From the NCBI RefSeq assembly GCF_021021435.1, contig NZ_JAINWI010000012.1, positions 124,001 through 188,000 of the forward strand: DNA of 64,000 nucleotides, given 5' to 3'. The DNA is from Seohaeicola saemankumensis (lineage in GTDB: Bacteria; Pseudomonadota; Alphaproteobacteria; Rhodobacterales; Rhodobacteraceae). The first letter of the stretch is position 1. Every line of letters begins with the position of its first letter. The position numbers and the translations under genes were made by a program. Shown in pieces: positions 16,434 through 25,710 of the stretch. The notes below the pieces were generated by a model. That model was given only the letters and a program-made list of their open reading frames with translations. It ran no database searches and had not been told where the DNA came from.

Positions 16434-17935
16434 CAGAAATTGAATCCCATCTGCCGCGTATCCTTTTTCAGACGCACAGGATCGCGGCGGAACCGCCCCT
16501 TGGCGTCCTTGCGACTGGCGTGTTTTTGCACAACTTGCGCCGCCTGCGCGCGAAACCCCTCGCCCTTGCGCACCGCCCAGACCCGGTCGCGCGCGGAGGC
16601 GGCGGCCTGTTTCACATCCACGACCGGAACCGGATAGCGCAGGCGCGCGGCCCCTTCCCAGCGCCACGGCTCTTGCAGGAATGCATCCGGCACATCCGCC
16701 AGTTCCGGCACCCAAGCCCGCGTAAACGCCCCCACCCGGTCCTGATCCAGCCCCTGCTTGACCGGATTATACATCCTGATCGTATTGATCCCCGTCGTGC
16801 CCGATTGCATTTGCGCTTGGCTCCAGTGGATGCCCGGCTCGTAATCGGTGAACATCCGCGCCAGATGTGCGCCTGTCGCCCGCCAGTCCAGCCACAGGTG
16901 GTAGCTGGCCACCGAAGTGACCATGCTGCGCATCCGGAAATTCAGCCAACCGGTAGCCGCAAGCGAGCGCATGCAGGCATCGACAAAAGGCAAGCCTGTC
17001 TCGCCCTTCGTCCATGCCTCCAGCCGTTCGTGATCAGGTATCGCGGGGCGCAAGCCCTCATAGGCAGGATGCAGACAGCGATGCTCGATCTCCGGCTCGT
17101 CCTCCAGCTTCTGGATGAAATGGTCCCGCCAAGCCAGACGCGACCGGAACGACCGCACTGATCCCGCCCATGCCGCCCCGCGTGCCAAAGCCGCCGCGCG
17201 CGCCGCGCTCTGGTCCACCTCGCGCAACGACAGCGCGCCCAGCGCCAGATGCGGTGACAGCCGCGAACAGGCCGTAGCCCCCTCTAGCGGCGAGGACATG
17301 GCGCGCCGGTAATCCTGCCCGCGGTCCTCCAGAAACGACGCCAGCAAGGACAGACCGGCAGCGCGCCCGCCCGTCTGCCGCAGCGGTGCATCCGCACCAA
17401 GCTTGAGTGTGGCAGCCCCCGGCAATGCCTGTGACGCGACACCGGTTGTCGGTGTGACCGGCCCCGCCACCACCAGAGGCGCGCGCATGAAGGCATCGCG
17501 CTGCGCTGCCCAACCGTCGCGCCCGCGCATCCGGCGAACGACACCCGATTGCGGCAGTTCGGTCCAGACCACACCTTGGCCTCGCGCCCATGCCGCCACA
17601 TGGCGATCCCGCGCATAGGTCCAGCGGTTGCCGGTTTCCGCATGGCTGACCACCTGCGTAATCCCCAGCGCCTGCCGCAAATCTTCCAGCACATCGACAG
17701 CCGCGCCAACACGCACAACCAGCCGCAGACTGATCCGCTCCAACTGATCCTTCAAATCCACCAACGCCTCGCGCAGCAGGCCGTAATGCCGCGCATCGGC
17801 ATCGCTTTGCGCCCATAGCCCCGGCTCGACAATGTAGAGCGGCAGCACAGGCAAGCCTGTCCGCGCCGCCTGTGCCAGCGCCGGATGATCCGCCACCCGC
17901 AGATCCCGCTTGAACCAGAGTATCACGCCCGCCAT
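16433..17935 (-). CDS. phrB: Cryptochrome/deoxyribodipyrimidine photolyase family protein
   Basis: 500 residues from the ATG at 17935, whose product begins [20 protein letters not shown], the standard photolyase N terminus (antenna-binding Rossmann domain). The FAD-binding C-terminal half contains [42 protein letters not shown] and [10 protein letters not shown]. Photolyases use blue light to reverse cyclobutane pyrimidine dimers; some relatives are only light sensors and sequence reading does not separate them. The ribosome site is weak and an in-frame ATG lies 42 nt upstream. The DUF2256 gene is coupled downstream. Confidence 0.88.
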   Translation of the reverse strand: MAGVILWFKRDLRVADHPALAQAARTGLPVLPLYIVEPGLWAQSDADARHYGLLREALVDLKDQLERISLRLVVRVGAAVDVLEDLRQALGITQVVSHAETGNRWTYARDRHVAAWARGQGVVWTELPQSGVVRRMRGRDGWAAQRDAFMRAPLVVAGPVTPTTGVASQALPGAATLKLGADAPLRQTGGRAAGLSLLASFLEDRGQDYRRAMSSPLEGATACSRLSPHLALGALSLREVDQSAARAAALARGAAWAGSVRSFRSRLAWRDHFIQKLEDEPEIEHRCLHPAYEGLRPAIPDHERLEAWTKGETGLPFVDACMRSLAATGWLNFRMRSMVTSVASYHLWLDWRATGAHLARMFTDYEPGIHWSQAQMQSGTTGINTIRMYNPVKQGLDQDRVGAFTRAWVPELADVPDAFLQEPWRWEGAARLRYPVPVVDVKQAAASARDRVWAVRKGEGFRAQAAQVVQKHASRKDAKGRFRRDPVRLKKDTRQMGFNF

Positions 17936-17982
17936 CCCAAGCGATCTAGCAGCCCCGCGCCAAAGGCAACGCCGCAACAGGC

Positions 17983-18003
17983 TTCATCTTGCCAAAAATA
18001 CTC
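17983..18003 (+). repeat. Copy of recurrent intergenic motif (CTTGCCAAAAATACTC)
   Basis: TTCATCTTGCCAAAAATACTC, the same core as the copies at 20671 and 35511 with ATACTC in place of ATATCC. It lies between the divergent photolyase and pepN genes. Confidence 0.5.
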
Positions 18004-18089
18004 ATCTCGCAGCCAGCACGACAGGCGCGCCCATTGCGAAGGGGCACCACGCGCCCTACCCTTCTGACAGCAACATCCCGAGGAATGAA

Positions 18090-20642
18090 ATGAAAGACGC
18101 CAGTCCCCAGCCCGTTTACCTGTCCGATTACACGCCTTTCGGCTATCTGATCGACGCGGTGCACCTGACCTTCCGGCTGGACCCGCACAAGACACGCGTG
18201 ATCAGCCATATCCGTTTCAGGCCCAATCCGGACAGCACAGACCGGCGGTTTTTCCTGCATGGCGAGCAGTTGACCCTGATCACCGCCAGTATCGACGGAC
18301 AGGCCATCACCCCCGAAGTCACGCCCCAGGGCCTGACCTGCCCCGTTCCCGACGCGCCCTTTATTTTCGAGGCCGAGGTCGAGATCGCGCCCGCCGCCAA
18401 TACCGCGCTGGAAGGGCTCTACCAGTCGGGCGGGATGTATTGCACCCAATGCGAGGCCGAAGGCTTTCGCAAGATCACCTATTATCCCGACCGTCCCGAT
18501 GTGATGGCCGTCTTCACCGTCCGGATCGAAGGGGCCGAGACTGTCAAACTGTCAAACGGCAACCCGACAGCACAGGGCGAGGATTGGGACGAATGGCACG
18601 ACCCTTGGCCCAAGCCTGCCTATCTCTTTGCCTTGGTCGCAGGCGATCTGGTCGCGCATGCGGATCAATTCACCACCGCATCCGGCCGCGATGTTACCCT
18701 CAATATCTGGGTGCGTCCGGGGGACGAGGGCAAATGCGCCTTTGGCATGGACGCGCTGAAACGCGCGATGTTGTGGGATGAACAGGTCTACGGGCTCGAA
18801 TATGACTTGGATATTTTCAACATCGTCGCCGTCGATGATTTCAATATGGGCGCAATGGAGAATAAAGGCTTGAACATATTCAACTCAAGCTGCGTTCTCG
18901 CTTCGCCCGACACCTCGACGGACGCGAATTATGAACGCATCGAGGCGATCATCGCGCATGAGTATTTCCACAATTGGACCGGCAACCGCGTCACCTGCCG
19001 CGACTGGTTCCAGCTATGCCTCAAGGAAGGGCTGACCGTTTACCGCGACAGCCAGTTCACATCCGACATGCGCTCGGCACCGGTCAAGCGGATCGCGGAT
19101 GTGATCGCCCTGCGCGCGCGCCAGTTCCGCGAGGATAACGGACCGCTGGCCCATCCGGTGCGCCCCTCCAGCTTTGTCGAGATCAACAATTTCTACACCG
19201 CCACCGTCTATGAGAAAGGCGCCGAACTGGTCGGCATGCTCAAGACTCTGGTGGGCGATGCGGCCTATGCCGATGCGCTCAAGGCATATTTCGCTCGCCA
19301 TGACGGGCAGGCCGTGACCATCGAGGACTGGTTGAAAGTCTTCGAGGATGTGACAGGCCGCGACCTGACCCAGTTCAAGCGCTGGTATACAGATGCGGGC
19401 ACTCCGCGCCTGACGGTCACAGACAGCTGGCAAGACGGCACCTATACGTTGCATATCCAACAGCATACGCCCGCGACGCCCGGCCAGCCCGACAAGGACG
19501 CGCGCGTGATCCCGATTGCCGTGGGGCTGCTGAACCCCAACGGGAACGAGGTCGTGCCGACCACCATCCTGGAAATGACCGAGGTTTCACAGAATTTCCG
19601 CTTCAAGAACCTCTCTGCGAAACCAGTCCCCTCGATCCTGCGTGGCTTTTCCGCGCCCGTGATCCTCGAGCGTGCCTCCGACAATGCCGAGCGCGCCTTT
19701 CTGCTGGCCCATGACACCGACCCGTTCAACAAATGGGAGTCAGGGCGCGCCCTTGGCCGCGAGACCCTCATGCAGATGACGTTGAGCGGCAGCGCGGTCG
19801 ACCCTGCCTATCTGGACGCGCTGCGCGCCGTGCTGCGCGATGACAGCCTTGATCCGGCCTTCCGCGCGCTGGCCGTGCGCCCGCCCAGTCAGGACGATAT
19901 CGCCCAAAGCCTGCATGATGCGGGCCATACGCCAGACCCGCAAGCCATCTACATGGCCACCGACCGTCTGGGGCAAGCGATGGCACAGCATCTGGCCGAT
20001 CTGCTGCCGGAACTCTACGCTGCGATGACTGTACCGGGCCCCTACAGCCCCGATGCGGCCGCCGCTGGCAAACGCGACTTGCAGGCCCTGTTGCTGTCCT
20101 TGCTGACCCGTCTGGACGGTGGCAGTACCGCGCGCGCCCAATATGCAGCCGCAGATAACATGTCCCAGCAACTGACGGCTCTGTCCTGCCTGATGGCGCG
20201 GCAATTGGGCGAGGCGGAACATCAAGCCTTCCACGACCAGTGGCGCCGTGACCGGCTGGTGATGGACAAATGGTTTGCCCTGTCCGTCAGCCATGCCCGC
20301 CCCGAAGATGCCGCCAGCCGCGCCGTCGCTCTGACAGCACATCCCGACTTCAACATCCGCAACCCCAACCGTTTCCGCGCCACTTTCGGGGCGCTGGCGG
20401 GCCATGCGGCAGGGTTCCACCACGCCACCGGCAAAGGCTATGCAACGCTGGCCGACTGGCTGATCCGGCTTGATCCGCTCAACCCGCAGACCACGGCGCG
20501 GATGTGTGCGGCCTTCGAAACATGGAAACGCTATGACAGCGCCCGCCAGCGCCACGCCCGCGCCGCGTTGGAGCGTATTCTTGCCGCCCCCCATCTCAGC
20601 CGCGATACGACCGAAATGGTCAGCCTCATTCTGGGTGACTGA
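18090..20642 (+). CDS. pepN: Aminopeptidase N (M1 family)
   Basis: 850 residues, similar to the 870 of the Escherichia coli enzyme. A cytoplasmic zinc exopeptidase removing N-terminal residues from peptides. The GAMEN substrate-binding motif (about residue 253) and the zinc site H290-E-Y-F-H294 with E313 (LKEGLTVYRD) are intact; the N-terminal LSDYTPFGYLIDAVHLTF and the C-terminal helical domain are typical of bacterial PepN. The start at 18090 has GAGGA 6 nt upstream; upstream in-frame codons have no ribosome site and poor resemblance to the family. Confidence 0.96.
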   Translation: MKDASPQPVYLSDYTPFGYLIDAVHLTFRLDPHKTRVISHIRFRPNPDSTDRRFFLHGEQLTLITASIDGQAITPEVTPQGLTCPVPDAPFIFEAEVEIAPAANTALEGLYQSGGMYCTQCEAEGFRKITYYPDRPDVMAVFTVRIEGAETVKLSNGNPTAQGEDWDEWHDPWPKPAYLFALVAGDLVAHADQFTTASGRDVTLNIWVRPGDEGKCAFGMDALKRAMLWDEQVYGLEYDLDIFNIVAVDDFNMGAMENKGLNIFNSSCVLASPDTSTDANYERIEAIIAHEYFHNWTGNRVTCRDWFQLCLKEGLTVYRDSQFTSDMRSAPVKRIADVIALRARQFREDNGPLAHPVRPSSFVEINNFYTATVYEKGAELVGMLKTLVGDAAYADALKAYFARHDGQAVTIEDWLKVFEDVTGRDLTQFKRWYTDAGTPRLTVTDSWQDGTYTLHIQQHTPATPGQPDKDARVIPIAVGLLNPNGNEVVPTTILEMTEVSQNFRFKNLSAKPVPSILRGFSAPVILERASDNAERAFLLAHDTDPFNKWESGRALGRETLMQMTLSGSAVDPAYLDALRAVLRDDSLDPAFRALAVRPPSQDDIAQSLHDAGHTPDPQAIYMATDRLGQAMAQHLADLLPELYAAMTVPGPYSPDAAAAGKRDLQALLLSLLTRLDGGSTARAQYAAADNMSQQLTALSCLMARQLGEAEHQAFHDQWRRDRLVMDKWFALSVSHARPEDAASRAVALTAHPDFNIRNPNRFRATFGALAGHAAGFHHATGKGYATLADWLIRLDPLNPQTTARMCAAFETWKRYDSARQRHARAALERILAAPHLSRDTTEMVSLILGD

Positions 20643-20670
20643 CCGCAACACAAGGGAAAGCCCCTGCCTC

Positions 20671-20689
20671 TTCTTGCCAAAAATATCCA
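20671..20689 (+). repeat. Copy of recurrent intergenic motif (TTCTTGCCAAAAATATCCA)
   Basis: The best-matching copy of the window-wide motif, 28 bp after the pepN stop codon and 15 bp before the next start. Too short for a terminator stem; no obvious secondary structure. Confidence 0.55.
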
Positions 20690-20704
20690 TGACCAGCCTG
20701 CAGC

Positions 20705-21184
20705 ATGAGCCGCCCCTTGCCGCCTGAGGACCCGCCCGAAGACCCGCCAGAAGACCCGCCTGTGCTGGCCTATCGGTTGCGTGGCCGCAATAGCCGCACT
20801 GCCGGGGTTCTAGCGGCGATCTGGTCCGCATTGGCAGCACTGATCGTCGCCGTGGACGCGTCCGTCTGGATCGTGGCCGGCATCGCGCTGTTCACGCTGC
20901 CCGCTGTCTGGGATCTGGTCGCGGACCGTCCGTCAGGAATGCGGATCGACGCAAACGGGCTGGAATGGCATAGCGGGCGTCAGAGGCAGACCCTGCCCCT
21001 TGTGCGGATCAAGGCCGTGCGTCTGGACCGGCGGCTGGATCTGAGCTTCCGTGTCAGCCTTGTCCTGCACGACAACAGCCGTATCCGGCTGCCGCAAGAA
21101 TGCCTGCCCTCCATGGACAGGCTGGAAACAGCCTTGCAACAGGCCGGTATTCAGGTGGAACGTCACCCTTTTTCGTTGCTCTGA
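20705..21184 (+). CDS. Small membrane protein of unknown function
   Basis: 159 residues, not recognised. The N terminus has a tandem acidic-proline repeat (DPPEDPPEDPP), followed by two hydrophobic segments (about 35-50 and 53-70: TAGVLAAIWSALAALIVAV, WIVAGIALFTLPAVW) and a C-terminal soluble part (RIDANGLEWHSG ... LDLSFRVSLVLHD) that could be a small PH-like beta domain. It follows pepN in the same direction. Its 3' end overlaps the 3' end of the opposite-strand transglycosylase gene by 22 bp. Confidence 0.7.
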   Translation: MSRPLPPEDPPEDPPEDPPVLAYRLRGRNSRTAGVLAAIWSALAALIVAVDASVWIVAGIALFTLPAVWDLVADRPSGMRIDANGLEWHSGRQRQTLPLVRIKAVRLDRRLDLSFRVSLVLHDNSRIRLPQECLPSMDRLETALQQAGIQVERHPFSLL

Positions 21185-21882
21185 CCAACCAGATCTGCGG
21201 GGCGCGCCTGTGGCCGTATCGCGGAGAGCGGCTTGCAATAGGTTTGCTGTGCCAGCCAGCCCTGCATTGCGCCCCGTTTGCCCGCGTCGCGCATCGGCCC
21301 CCAATCTGCGGCGACACCGCGCCAGCGTCCGGCCTGCTGGGCGATCACGCCGTCGCGCGCCACTGTGCGCGCCATGATCCTGAGCGCACAGGACAGGTTC
21401 GCAGCCCCGCTTTGCAAGGCCGCACCGCTGCGCGCATGACAGCCATAGCCTACCGCCGTTGCGGGCAATATCTGAAGCAATCCGTGATAAAGCCCGCCAC
21501 CCCCGACAGCCGCCGCACGGTGCCCGCTTTCATAGCGCGCCAGCGCCGAGGCAAAGCCGACCCAGAAGGCGCGGCGTCTGTCCACATCGGCCTGCCGGTA
21601 GGCAGGGCACCATGTGTCGATATCGCCGGGCACCAAGCGCGGCAGCGCCGCGGCATGGCCCTGCAGGGCCGACAGCGCCGCCCTTGTCCACAACGCCGAC
21701 CCGCGCTGCCTGTCCCATGCCATGCGGGGCAGCACGTCACTGCGCGCTTGCGGCCGCGTGGGGGCTGCGGGCAGCATCCCTGATGTGGTCAGAGTTGCGG
21801 TCGTGATTGCAACGTCCTGCCCCGTGGCAAGCGAGGGGACCAAGGCGATCCAAAGCAAAACAAGAATGGCGCGCGACAGCAT
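21163..21882 (-). CDS. Lytic transglycosylase (SLT domain)
   Basis: 239 residues from the ATG at 21882: a signal peptide (MLSRAILVLLWIALVPSLAT) and a C-terminal SLT lysozyme-like domain. The catalytic Glu is E118 in LARYESGH, followed by the family pattern GLYHGLLQILPATAVGYGC. The enzyme would cleave peptidoglycan glycan strands in the periplasm, forming 1,6-anhydro ends. The ribosome site is weak (AAGG 12 nt upstream). An upstream in-frame ATG at 21942 would add 20 residues before the signal peptide and is less likely. Confidence 0.82.
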   Translation of the reverse strand: MLSRAILVLLWIALVPSLATGQDVAITTATLTTSGMLPAAPTRPQARSDVLPRMAWDRQRGSALWTRAALSALQGHAAALPRLVPGDIDTWCPAYRQADVDRRRAFWVGFASALARYESGHRAAAVGGGGLYHGLLQILPATAVGYGCHARSGAALQSGAANLSCALRIMARTVARDGVIAQQAGRWRGVAADWGPMRDAGKRGAMQGWLAQQTYCKPLSAIRPQARPADLVGQSNEKG

Positions 21883-21929
21883 CGGCGCAGATTGCCTTGA
21901 CGAACCGAGTCGCGAAAGCCTGTTGTTGC

Positions 21930-22015
21930 GCCACAGGCGCACCTTTGCTCATCGCAATGCCACAGGCGTAGCCTTGCTCATCACAGTGCCACAGACGCAA
22001 CGTCGCCCATGACAG
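21930..22015. repeat. Three 29-bp degenerate tandem repeats upstream of gatB
   Basis: Units start at 21930, 21959 and 21988, each beginning GCCACAG(G/A)CG and containing (T/C)TTGCTCATC or GTCGCCCATG. Units 1 and 2 are about 80 percent alike, unit 3 more diverged. They lie between the lytic transglycosylase start and gatB. There are no spacers between units, so this is not a CRISPR array. Confidence 0.7.
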
Positions 22016-22102
22016 CCTTGCACAGACTGCGCCCTCTGCCCTCTTGCTCCGCCCGCAGCCCTGCCCTAGAACGCTGGCACAGTGTGACAAAGGACCGGCC
22101 CG

Positions 22103-23614
22103 ATGCTTGATCTGACCTACGAGACTCCGAAACCCCGCGTGATCAGCGGAGCCAAGCAAGATTGGGAACTGGTCATCGGGATGGAGGTCCACGCTCAGAT
22201 CGCCTCGAATGCAAAGCTGTTTTCCGGTGCCTCCACCAAATTCGGCAATGAGCCCAACGCCAATGTTTCCTTCGTGGATGCAGCCATGCCCGGCATGTTG
22301 CCCGTGATCAACGATTTCTGCGTGGAACAGGCGGTCCGCACGGGGCTGGGCCTGAACGCCCAGATCAACCTGTGGTCGGCTTTCGACCGCAAGAACTATT
22401 TCTATCCCGACCTGCCGCAGGGCTACCAGATCAGCCAGCTTTACCACCCCATCGTGGGCGAGGGCGAAATACTGGTCGAGATGGGCAACGGCATCGCGCG
22501 GCTTGTGCGGGTCGAGCGTATCCATATCGAACAGGATGCGGGTAAATCCATCCACGACATGGACCCGAACATGTCGTTTGTGGACCTGAACCGCACCGGC
22601 GTGGCACTGATGGAGATTGTCAGCCGTCCCGATATCCGCGGCCCCGAAGAGGCAGCGGCCTATGTCACCAAGCTGCGCCAGATCCTGCGCTATCTTGGCA
22701 CCTGCGATGGCAATATGCAGAACGGCAACTTGCGCGCCGATGTAAACGTGTCGATCTGCGCGCCCGGCCAATACGAGAAATTTCAGGCGACCGGCGATTT
22801 CAGCCATCTTGGGACGCGTTGCGAGATCAAGAACATGAACTCGATGCGCTTCATCCAGATGGCGATCGAGGTCGAGGCGCGGCGCCAGATCGCAATCGTC
22901 GAAGGCGGCGGCGCGGTCGTACAGGAAACCCGCCTCTATGATCCCGACCGCAACGAGACCCGTTCGATGCGCTCCAAGGAAGAGGCGCATGACTACCGCT
23001 ATTTCCCCGATCCGGACCTTTTGCCGCTCGAGATCGAACAGGCTTGGGTCGATGATATCAAGGCCCGCCTGCCCGAACTGCCCGACGCCAAGAAGGCGCG
23101 GTTCATGGGGGATTTCGGCCTGACCGATTATGATGCCAGCGTGCTGACCGCCGAACTGGATGCTGCGGGCTATTTCGAGGCAGTGGCGCAGGGGCGCGAT
23201 GGCAAGATGGCGGCGAACTGGGTTATCAACGAACTGTTTGGCCGCCTGAAGAAAGACAGCCTTGATATCGCGCAAAGCCCTGTCAGCCCCGCGCAACTGG
23301 GCGGGATTATCGACCTGATTGCCTCGGGCGATATCAACGGCAAGATCGCCAAAGACCTGTTCGAGATCGTCTATACCGATGGCGGCGATCCCGCGCAGAT
23401 CGTCGAGACGCGCGGCATGAAGCAGGTCACCGATACCGGCGCGATCGAGGCCGCTGTAGACCAGATCATCGCCGAGAACCCCGCGCAGGTCGAAAAGGCC
23501 AAGCAGAATCCGAAACTGGCTGGCTGGTTTGTGGGGCAGGTGATGAAAGCCACGGGCGGCAAGGCCAATCCGGCAGCGGTGAACCAGCTTGTGATGGAAA
23601 AGCTCGGCCTATGA
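22103..23614 (+). CDS. gatB: Asp-tRNA(Asn)/Glu-tRNA(Gln) amidotransferase subunit B
   Basis: 503 residues. GatB, with GatA and GatC, converts misacylated Glu-tRNA(Gln) (and Asp-tRNA(Asn)) to the amide form. Signatures are [45 protein letters not shown], the zinc/tRNA-region [11 protein letters not shown] and the C-terminal YqeY-like tail ending [16 protein letters not shown] precedes the ATG by about 9 nt. gatA and gatC are not adjacent, as often in alphaproteobacteria. A thioesterase gene follows 34 bp downstream. Confidence 0.97.
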   Translation: MLDLTYETPKPRVISGAKQDWELVIGMEVHAQIASNAKLFSGASTKFGNEPNANVSFVDAAMPGMLPVINDFCVEQAVRTGLGLNAQINLWSAFDRKNYFYPDLPQGYQISQLYHPIVGEGEILVEMGNGIARLVRVERIHIEQDAGKSIHDMDPNMSFVDLNRTGVALMEIVSRPDIRGPEEAAAYVTKLRQILRYLGTCDGNMQNGNLRADVNVSICAPGQYEKFQATGDFSHLGTRCEIKNMNSMRFIQMAIEVEARRQIAIVEGGGAVVQETRLYDPDRNETRSMRSKEEAHDYRYFPDPDLLPLEIEQAWVDDIKARLPELPDAKKARFMGDFGLTDYDASVLTAELDAAGYFEAVAQGRDGKMAANWVINELFGRLKKDSLDIAQSPVSPAQLGGIIDLIASGDINGKIAKDLFEIVYTDGGDPAQIVETRGMKQVTDTGAIEAAVDQIIAENPAQVEKAKQNPKLAGWFVGQVMKATGGKANPAAVNQLVMEKLGL

Positions 23615-23648
23615 GGATCGCAAACCGTTCAGGGGACAGGAGACAGCC

Positions 23649-24128
23649 ATGACCATTCCCGCGCCGTTCATATCCTCGGTGATGGAGGTCGAACCGCAAT
23701 GGATCGACCATAACGGCCATATGAACATGGCCTATTACAACGTGCTGTTCGATCGCTGCGCCGACGAGGCCTATCAGTTGATGGGCTTTGGGCCAGACTA
23801 TATCAAGTCACGGGGGCATTCGACATTTACAGCGGAATTTCACATCTGCTATGTCCGCGAACTGCATTTGGGGGCCAAGGTCCGCTCGACCTTCCACCTG
23901 ATTGCCCATGACGAAAAGCGGTTCCACACCTATCAGGAACTCTGGCACGAGGATGGCTGGCTGGCCGCCACCGGCGAGGCGCTGGGGCTGCATATTGACA
24001 TGTCCGGTCCGAAAGTCGCGCCCATGCCCGATGATATCCGCGCCAAACTGGCCGCCCTGCAGACAGCACATGATACTCTGCCACGCCCCGAACGGATCGG
24101 ACGTGCGATAGCTCTCAAGCGGCGCTGA
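23649..24128 (+). CDS. Hotdog-fold acyl-CoA thioesterase family protein
   Basis: 159 residues with the 4HBT-type opening VEPQWIDHNGHMNMAYYNVLFDRCADE, where the Asp-His and Asn-Gly-His-Met-Asn are the usual active-site region, then HSTFTAEFHICYVRELHLGAKV. It resembles the thioesterase domain linked to carnitine dehydrogenase/betainyl-CoA hydrolysis, but the acyl group is not predictable. GGGGACAGGAG lies upstream of the ATG. It follows gatB closely on the same strand and could share its transcript. Confidence 0.82.
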   Translation: MTIPAPFISSVMEVEPQWIDHNGHMNMAYYNVLFDRCADEAYQLMGFGPDYIKSRGHSTFTAEFHICYVRELHLGAKVRSTFHLIAHDEKRFHTYQELWHEDGWLAATGEALGLHIDMSGPKVAPMPDDIRAKLAALQTAHDTLPRPERIGRAIALKRR

Positions 24129-24248
24129 GGGCGGCACGCAGGGCAACGCGGATAATCGCCGGTCTTTGTGCGAGCGCCACGACAAAGGCTGGAATGACAC
24201 CGCCGCCCCTGCTAGACACACCCGACCCAAATGTCAGGATCTCATCCC

Positions 24249-24674
24249 ATGAGCTATGAATACCGCGTGATACCTGCCCCCGTGAAAGGGACAAAGGCCA
24301 AGGGCGCCAAGACAGCCCCCGACCGCTTTGCCCTGACATTGCAGGAAGCCATGAACGCCATGGCCAATGACGGCTGGGAATTCCTGCGTGCCGAAACCCT
24401 GCCATCCGAGGAGCGCGCGGGCCTGACGGGGACCAAGACGGTCTATCACAACATGCTGGTTTTCCGCCGCAAGCGCGATACCGATCTGGCCGCTTTCAAC
24501 CCGCGCGAGATCGAGACAGGCACCCAGACATCGCGCCCCTTGCCAGAGGCAGTTCCGTTCCTGCGACCCTCGCTATCCGCTGTGTCGGAGCCTTCCGGCA
24601 ATGCGCCGCCCGTGCCCTCGCCGCGCGCACTGACCGGCAGTCTGGTCAAGGATACGCCGCGCGACGAGACCTGA
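24249..24674 (+). CDS. DUF4177-type protein with Pro-rich tail
   Basis: 141 residues. The N-terminal 75 residues (MSYEYRVIPAP ... ALTLQEAMNAMANDGWEFLRAETLP ... VYHNMLVFRR) fit DUF4177, a small beta-alpha fold of unknown function in which the YEY and GWE stretches are typical. The rest is low-complexity, rich in Pro and Ser. An AGGA ribosome site lies 9 nt before the chosen ATG at 24249. It is convergent with bolA. Confidence 0.75.
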   Translation: MSYEYRVIPAPVKGTKAKGAKTAPDRFALTLQEAMNAMANDGWEFLRAETLPSEERAGLTGTKTVYHNMLVFRRKRDTDLAAFNPREIETGTQTSRPLPEAVPFLRPSLSAVSEPSGNAPPVPSPRALTGSLVKDTPRDET

Positions 24675-24688
24675 CACAATCTGCGGTC

Positions 24689-24718
24689 TGGCCTTCTTCC
24701 GTCTGGCCACGTTTTTTT
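24689..24718 (+). terminator. Possible weak terminator after the DUF4177 gene
   Basis: TGGCC and GGCCA arms (5 bp, 11-nt loop) followed after two bases by seven T residues (24712-24718), 15 bp before the convergent bolA stop. The stem is weak but the T-run is unusual for this GC-rich sequence. Confidence 0.4.
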
Positions 24719-24732
24719 AGCCGGTGTTGCGA

Positions 24733-24990
24733 TCAGGCCTGAATATCAAGCGCCAGCGCATGGATACGCCCGATCAGATCGGGCCCCAAAGCACCATGAA
24801 TCGCGCGATGCCGCTCCAATCTGGTCATTGTCTCGAATTTTGGCGACCTGATAACAACGCGAAAATGGCTCTCACCGCCCTCGGCATAGCCCGAATGCCC
24901 GCGATGCTGCTCGCTTTCGTCAATAACTTCAAGATGTTGCGGTGTGAACGCTGTTTCAAGTGCCTGTGTGATCTCTTCTGTCCGTGTCAT
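24733..24990 (-). CDS. bolA: BolA-family protein
   Basis: 85 residues from the ATG at 24990. The BolA/KH-like fold is evident: EVIDESEQHRGHSGYAEGGESHFRVVIRSPKF, then RLERHRAIHGAL. BolA proteins pair with monothiol glutaredoxins in iron-sulfur cluster handling and affect morphology and stress responses; the conserved His residues of the HRGH and RHRAIH segments are present. It is divergent from the J-domain gene, with a 75-bp shared promoter region. Confidence 0.92.
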   Translation of the reverse strand: MTRTEEITQALETAFTPQHLEVIDESEQHRGHSGYAEGGESHFRVVIRSPKFETMTRLERHRAIHGALGPDLIGRIHALALDIQA

Positions 24991-25065
24991 TATTTTGCCT
25001 GCTGCCCCCTTCAATCCTCAGGCAAACAGTCTAAACTCTGTGCTCCGAGTCGAAAAGGTGAACCT

Positions 25066-25692
25066 ATGTCCAAGCCAGATCCCTTCGGATTCGACATGTC
25101 CGTATCGTCAGCCAAGAAGAAGAACCCCCGCGGTCGCCGTGGCATGTCCGGCGCTGTTGAGACCTCAAGCCGGATTTGCGATCACGAGGGCTGTCAGGAG
25201 GCTGGAAAGTTCCGCGCGCCCAAGGCACCCGATGTGCTGGACGACTATCTGTGGTTCTGCAAAGAGCATGTGCGCGAGTATAACCTGAAATGGAATTTTT
25301 TTGACGGCACCACGGAGGCCGAAATCAACGCGCAAATGTCCAAAGACAAGGTCTGGGAACGCGCCACCAAACCGCTGGGCGATCCCGAAGCCCGCGCATG
25401 GGCACGGCTGGGGATCGAAGACGCGCATCAGGTGCTGGGCAGCAACGCTACGCGTAATCCGGGCAAGTCGATCACCGGCGGCACGCGCAAGCTGCCACCG
25501 ACCGAGCGTCGTGCGATCGAGATTCTGGAAGCCAAGGACCACTGGACCAAGGCCGAGGTCCGCAAATCCTACAAGGCGCTGATCAAGGTGCTGCATCCCG
25601 ATATGAACGGCGGGGACCGCAGTCAGGAAGACCAGTTGCAAGAGGTTGTCTGGGCTTGGGACCAGATCAAGGACAGCCGCAATTTCAAATAA
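25066..25692 (+). CDS. J-domain-containing protein
   Basis: 208 residues. The C-terminal 60 residues form a J domain, with KAEVRKSYKALIKVLHPDMNGGDRSQE carrying the essential His-Pro-Asp, so it should stimulate a DnaK-type Hsp70. The N-terminal part has two Cys pairs (ICDHEGCQEAGKFRAP and LWFCKEH) that may bind zinc. Start at 25066 is preceded by AAGGTGA. Homologues in Rhodobacterales often lie beside bolA and upstream of cobS, an order also seen here; the client is unknown. Confidence 0.88.
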   Translation: MSKPDPFGFDMSVSSAKKKNPRGRRGMSGAVETSSRICDHEGCQEAGKFRAPKAPDVLDDYLWFCKEHVREYNLKWNFFDGTTEAEINAQMSKDKVWERATKPLGDPEARAWARLGIEDAHQVLGSNATRNPGKSITGGTRKLPPTERRAIEILEAKDHWTKAEVRKSYKALIKVLHPDMNGGDRSQEDQLQEVVWAWDQIKDSRNFK

Positions 25693-25710
25693 GTGGGCTT
25701 GCCCCTTGGT

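Noticed and set aside
21930-22015. CRISPR-like array
   Set aside because: Only three diverged units with no spacers between them; plain tandem repeats.
21737-23296. Long minus-strand open frame opposite gatB
   Set aside because: It mirrors the gatB coding region, has no family match or ribosome site, and long antisense frames are expected in GC-rich genes. The same holds for long frames opposite glcB, murC, ftsA and clc.
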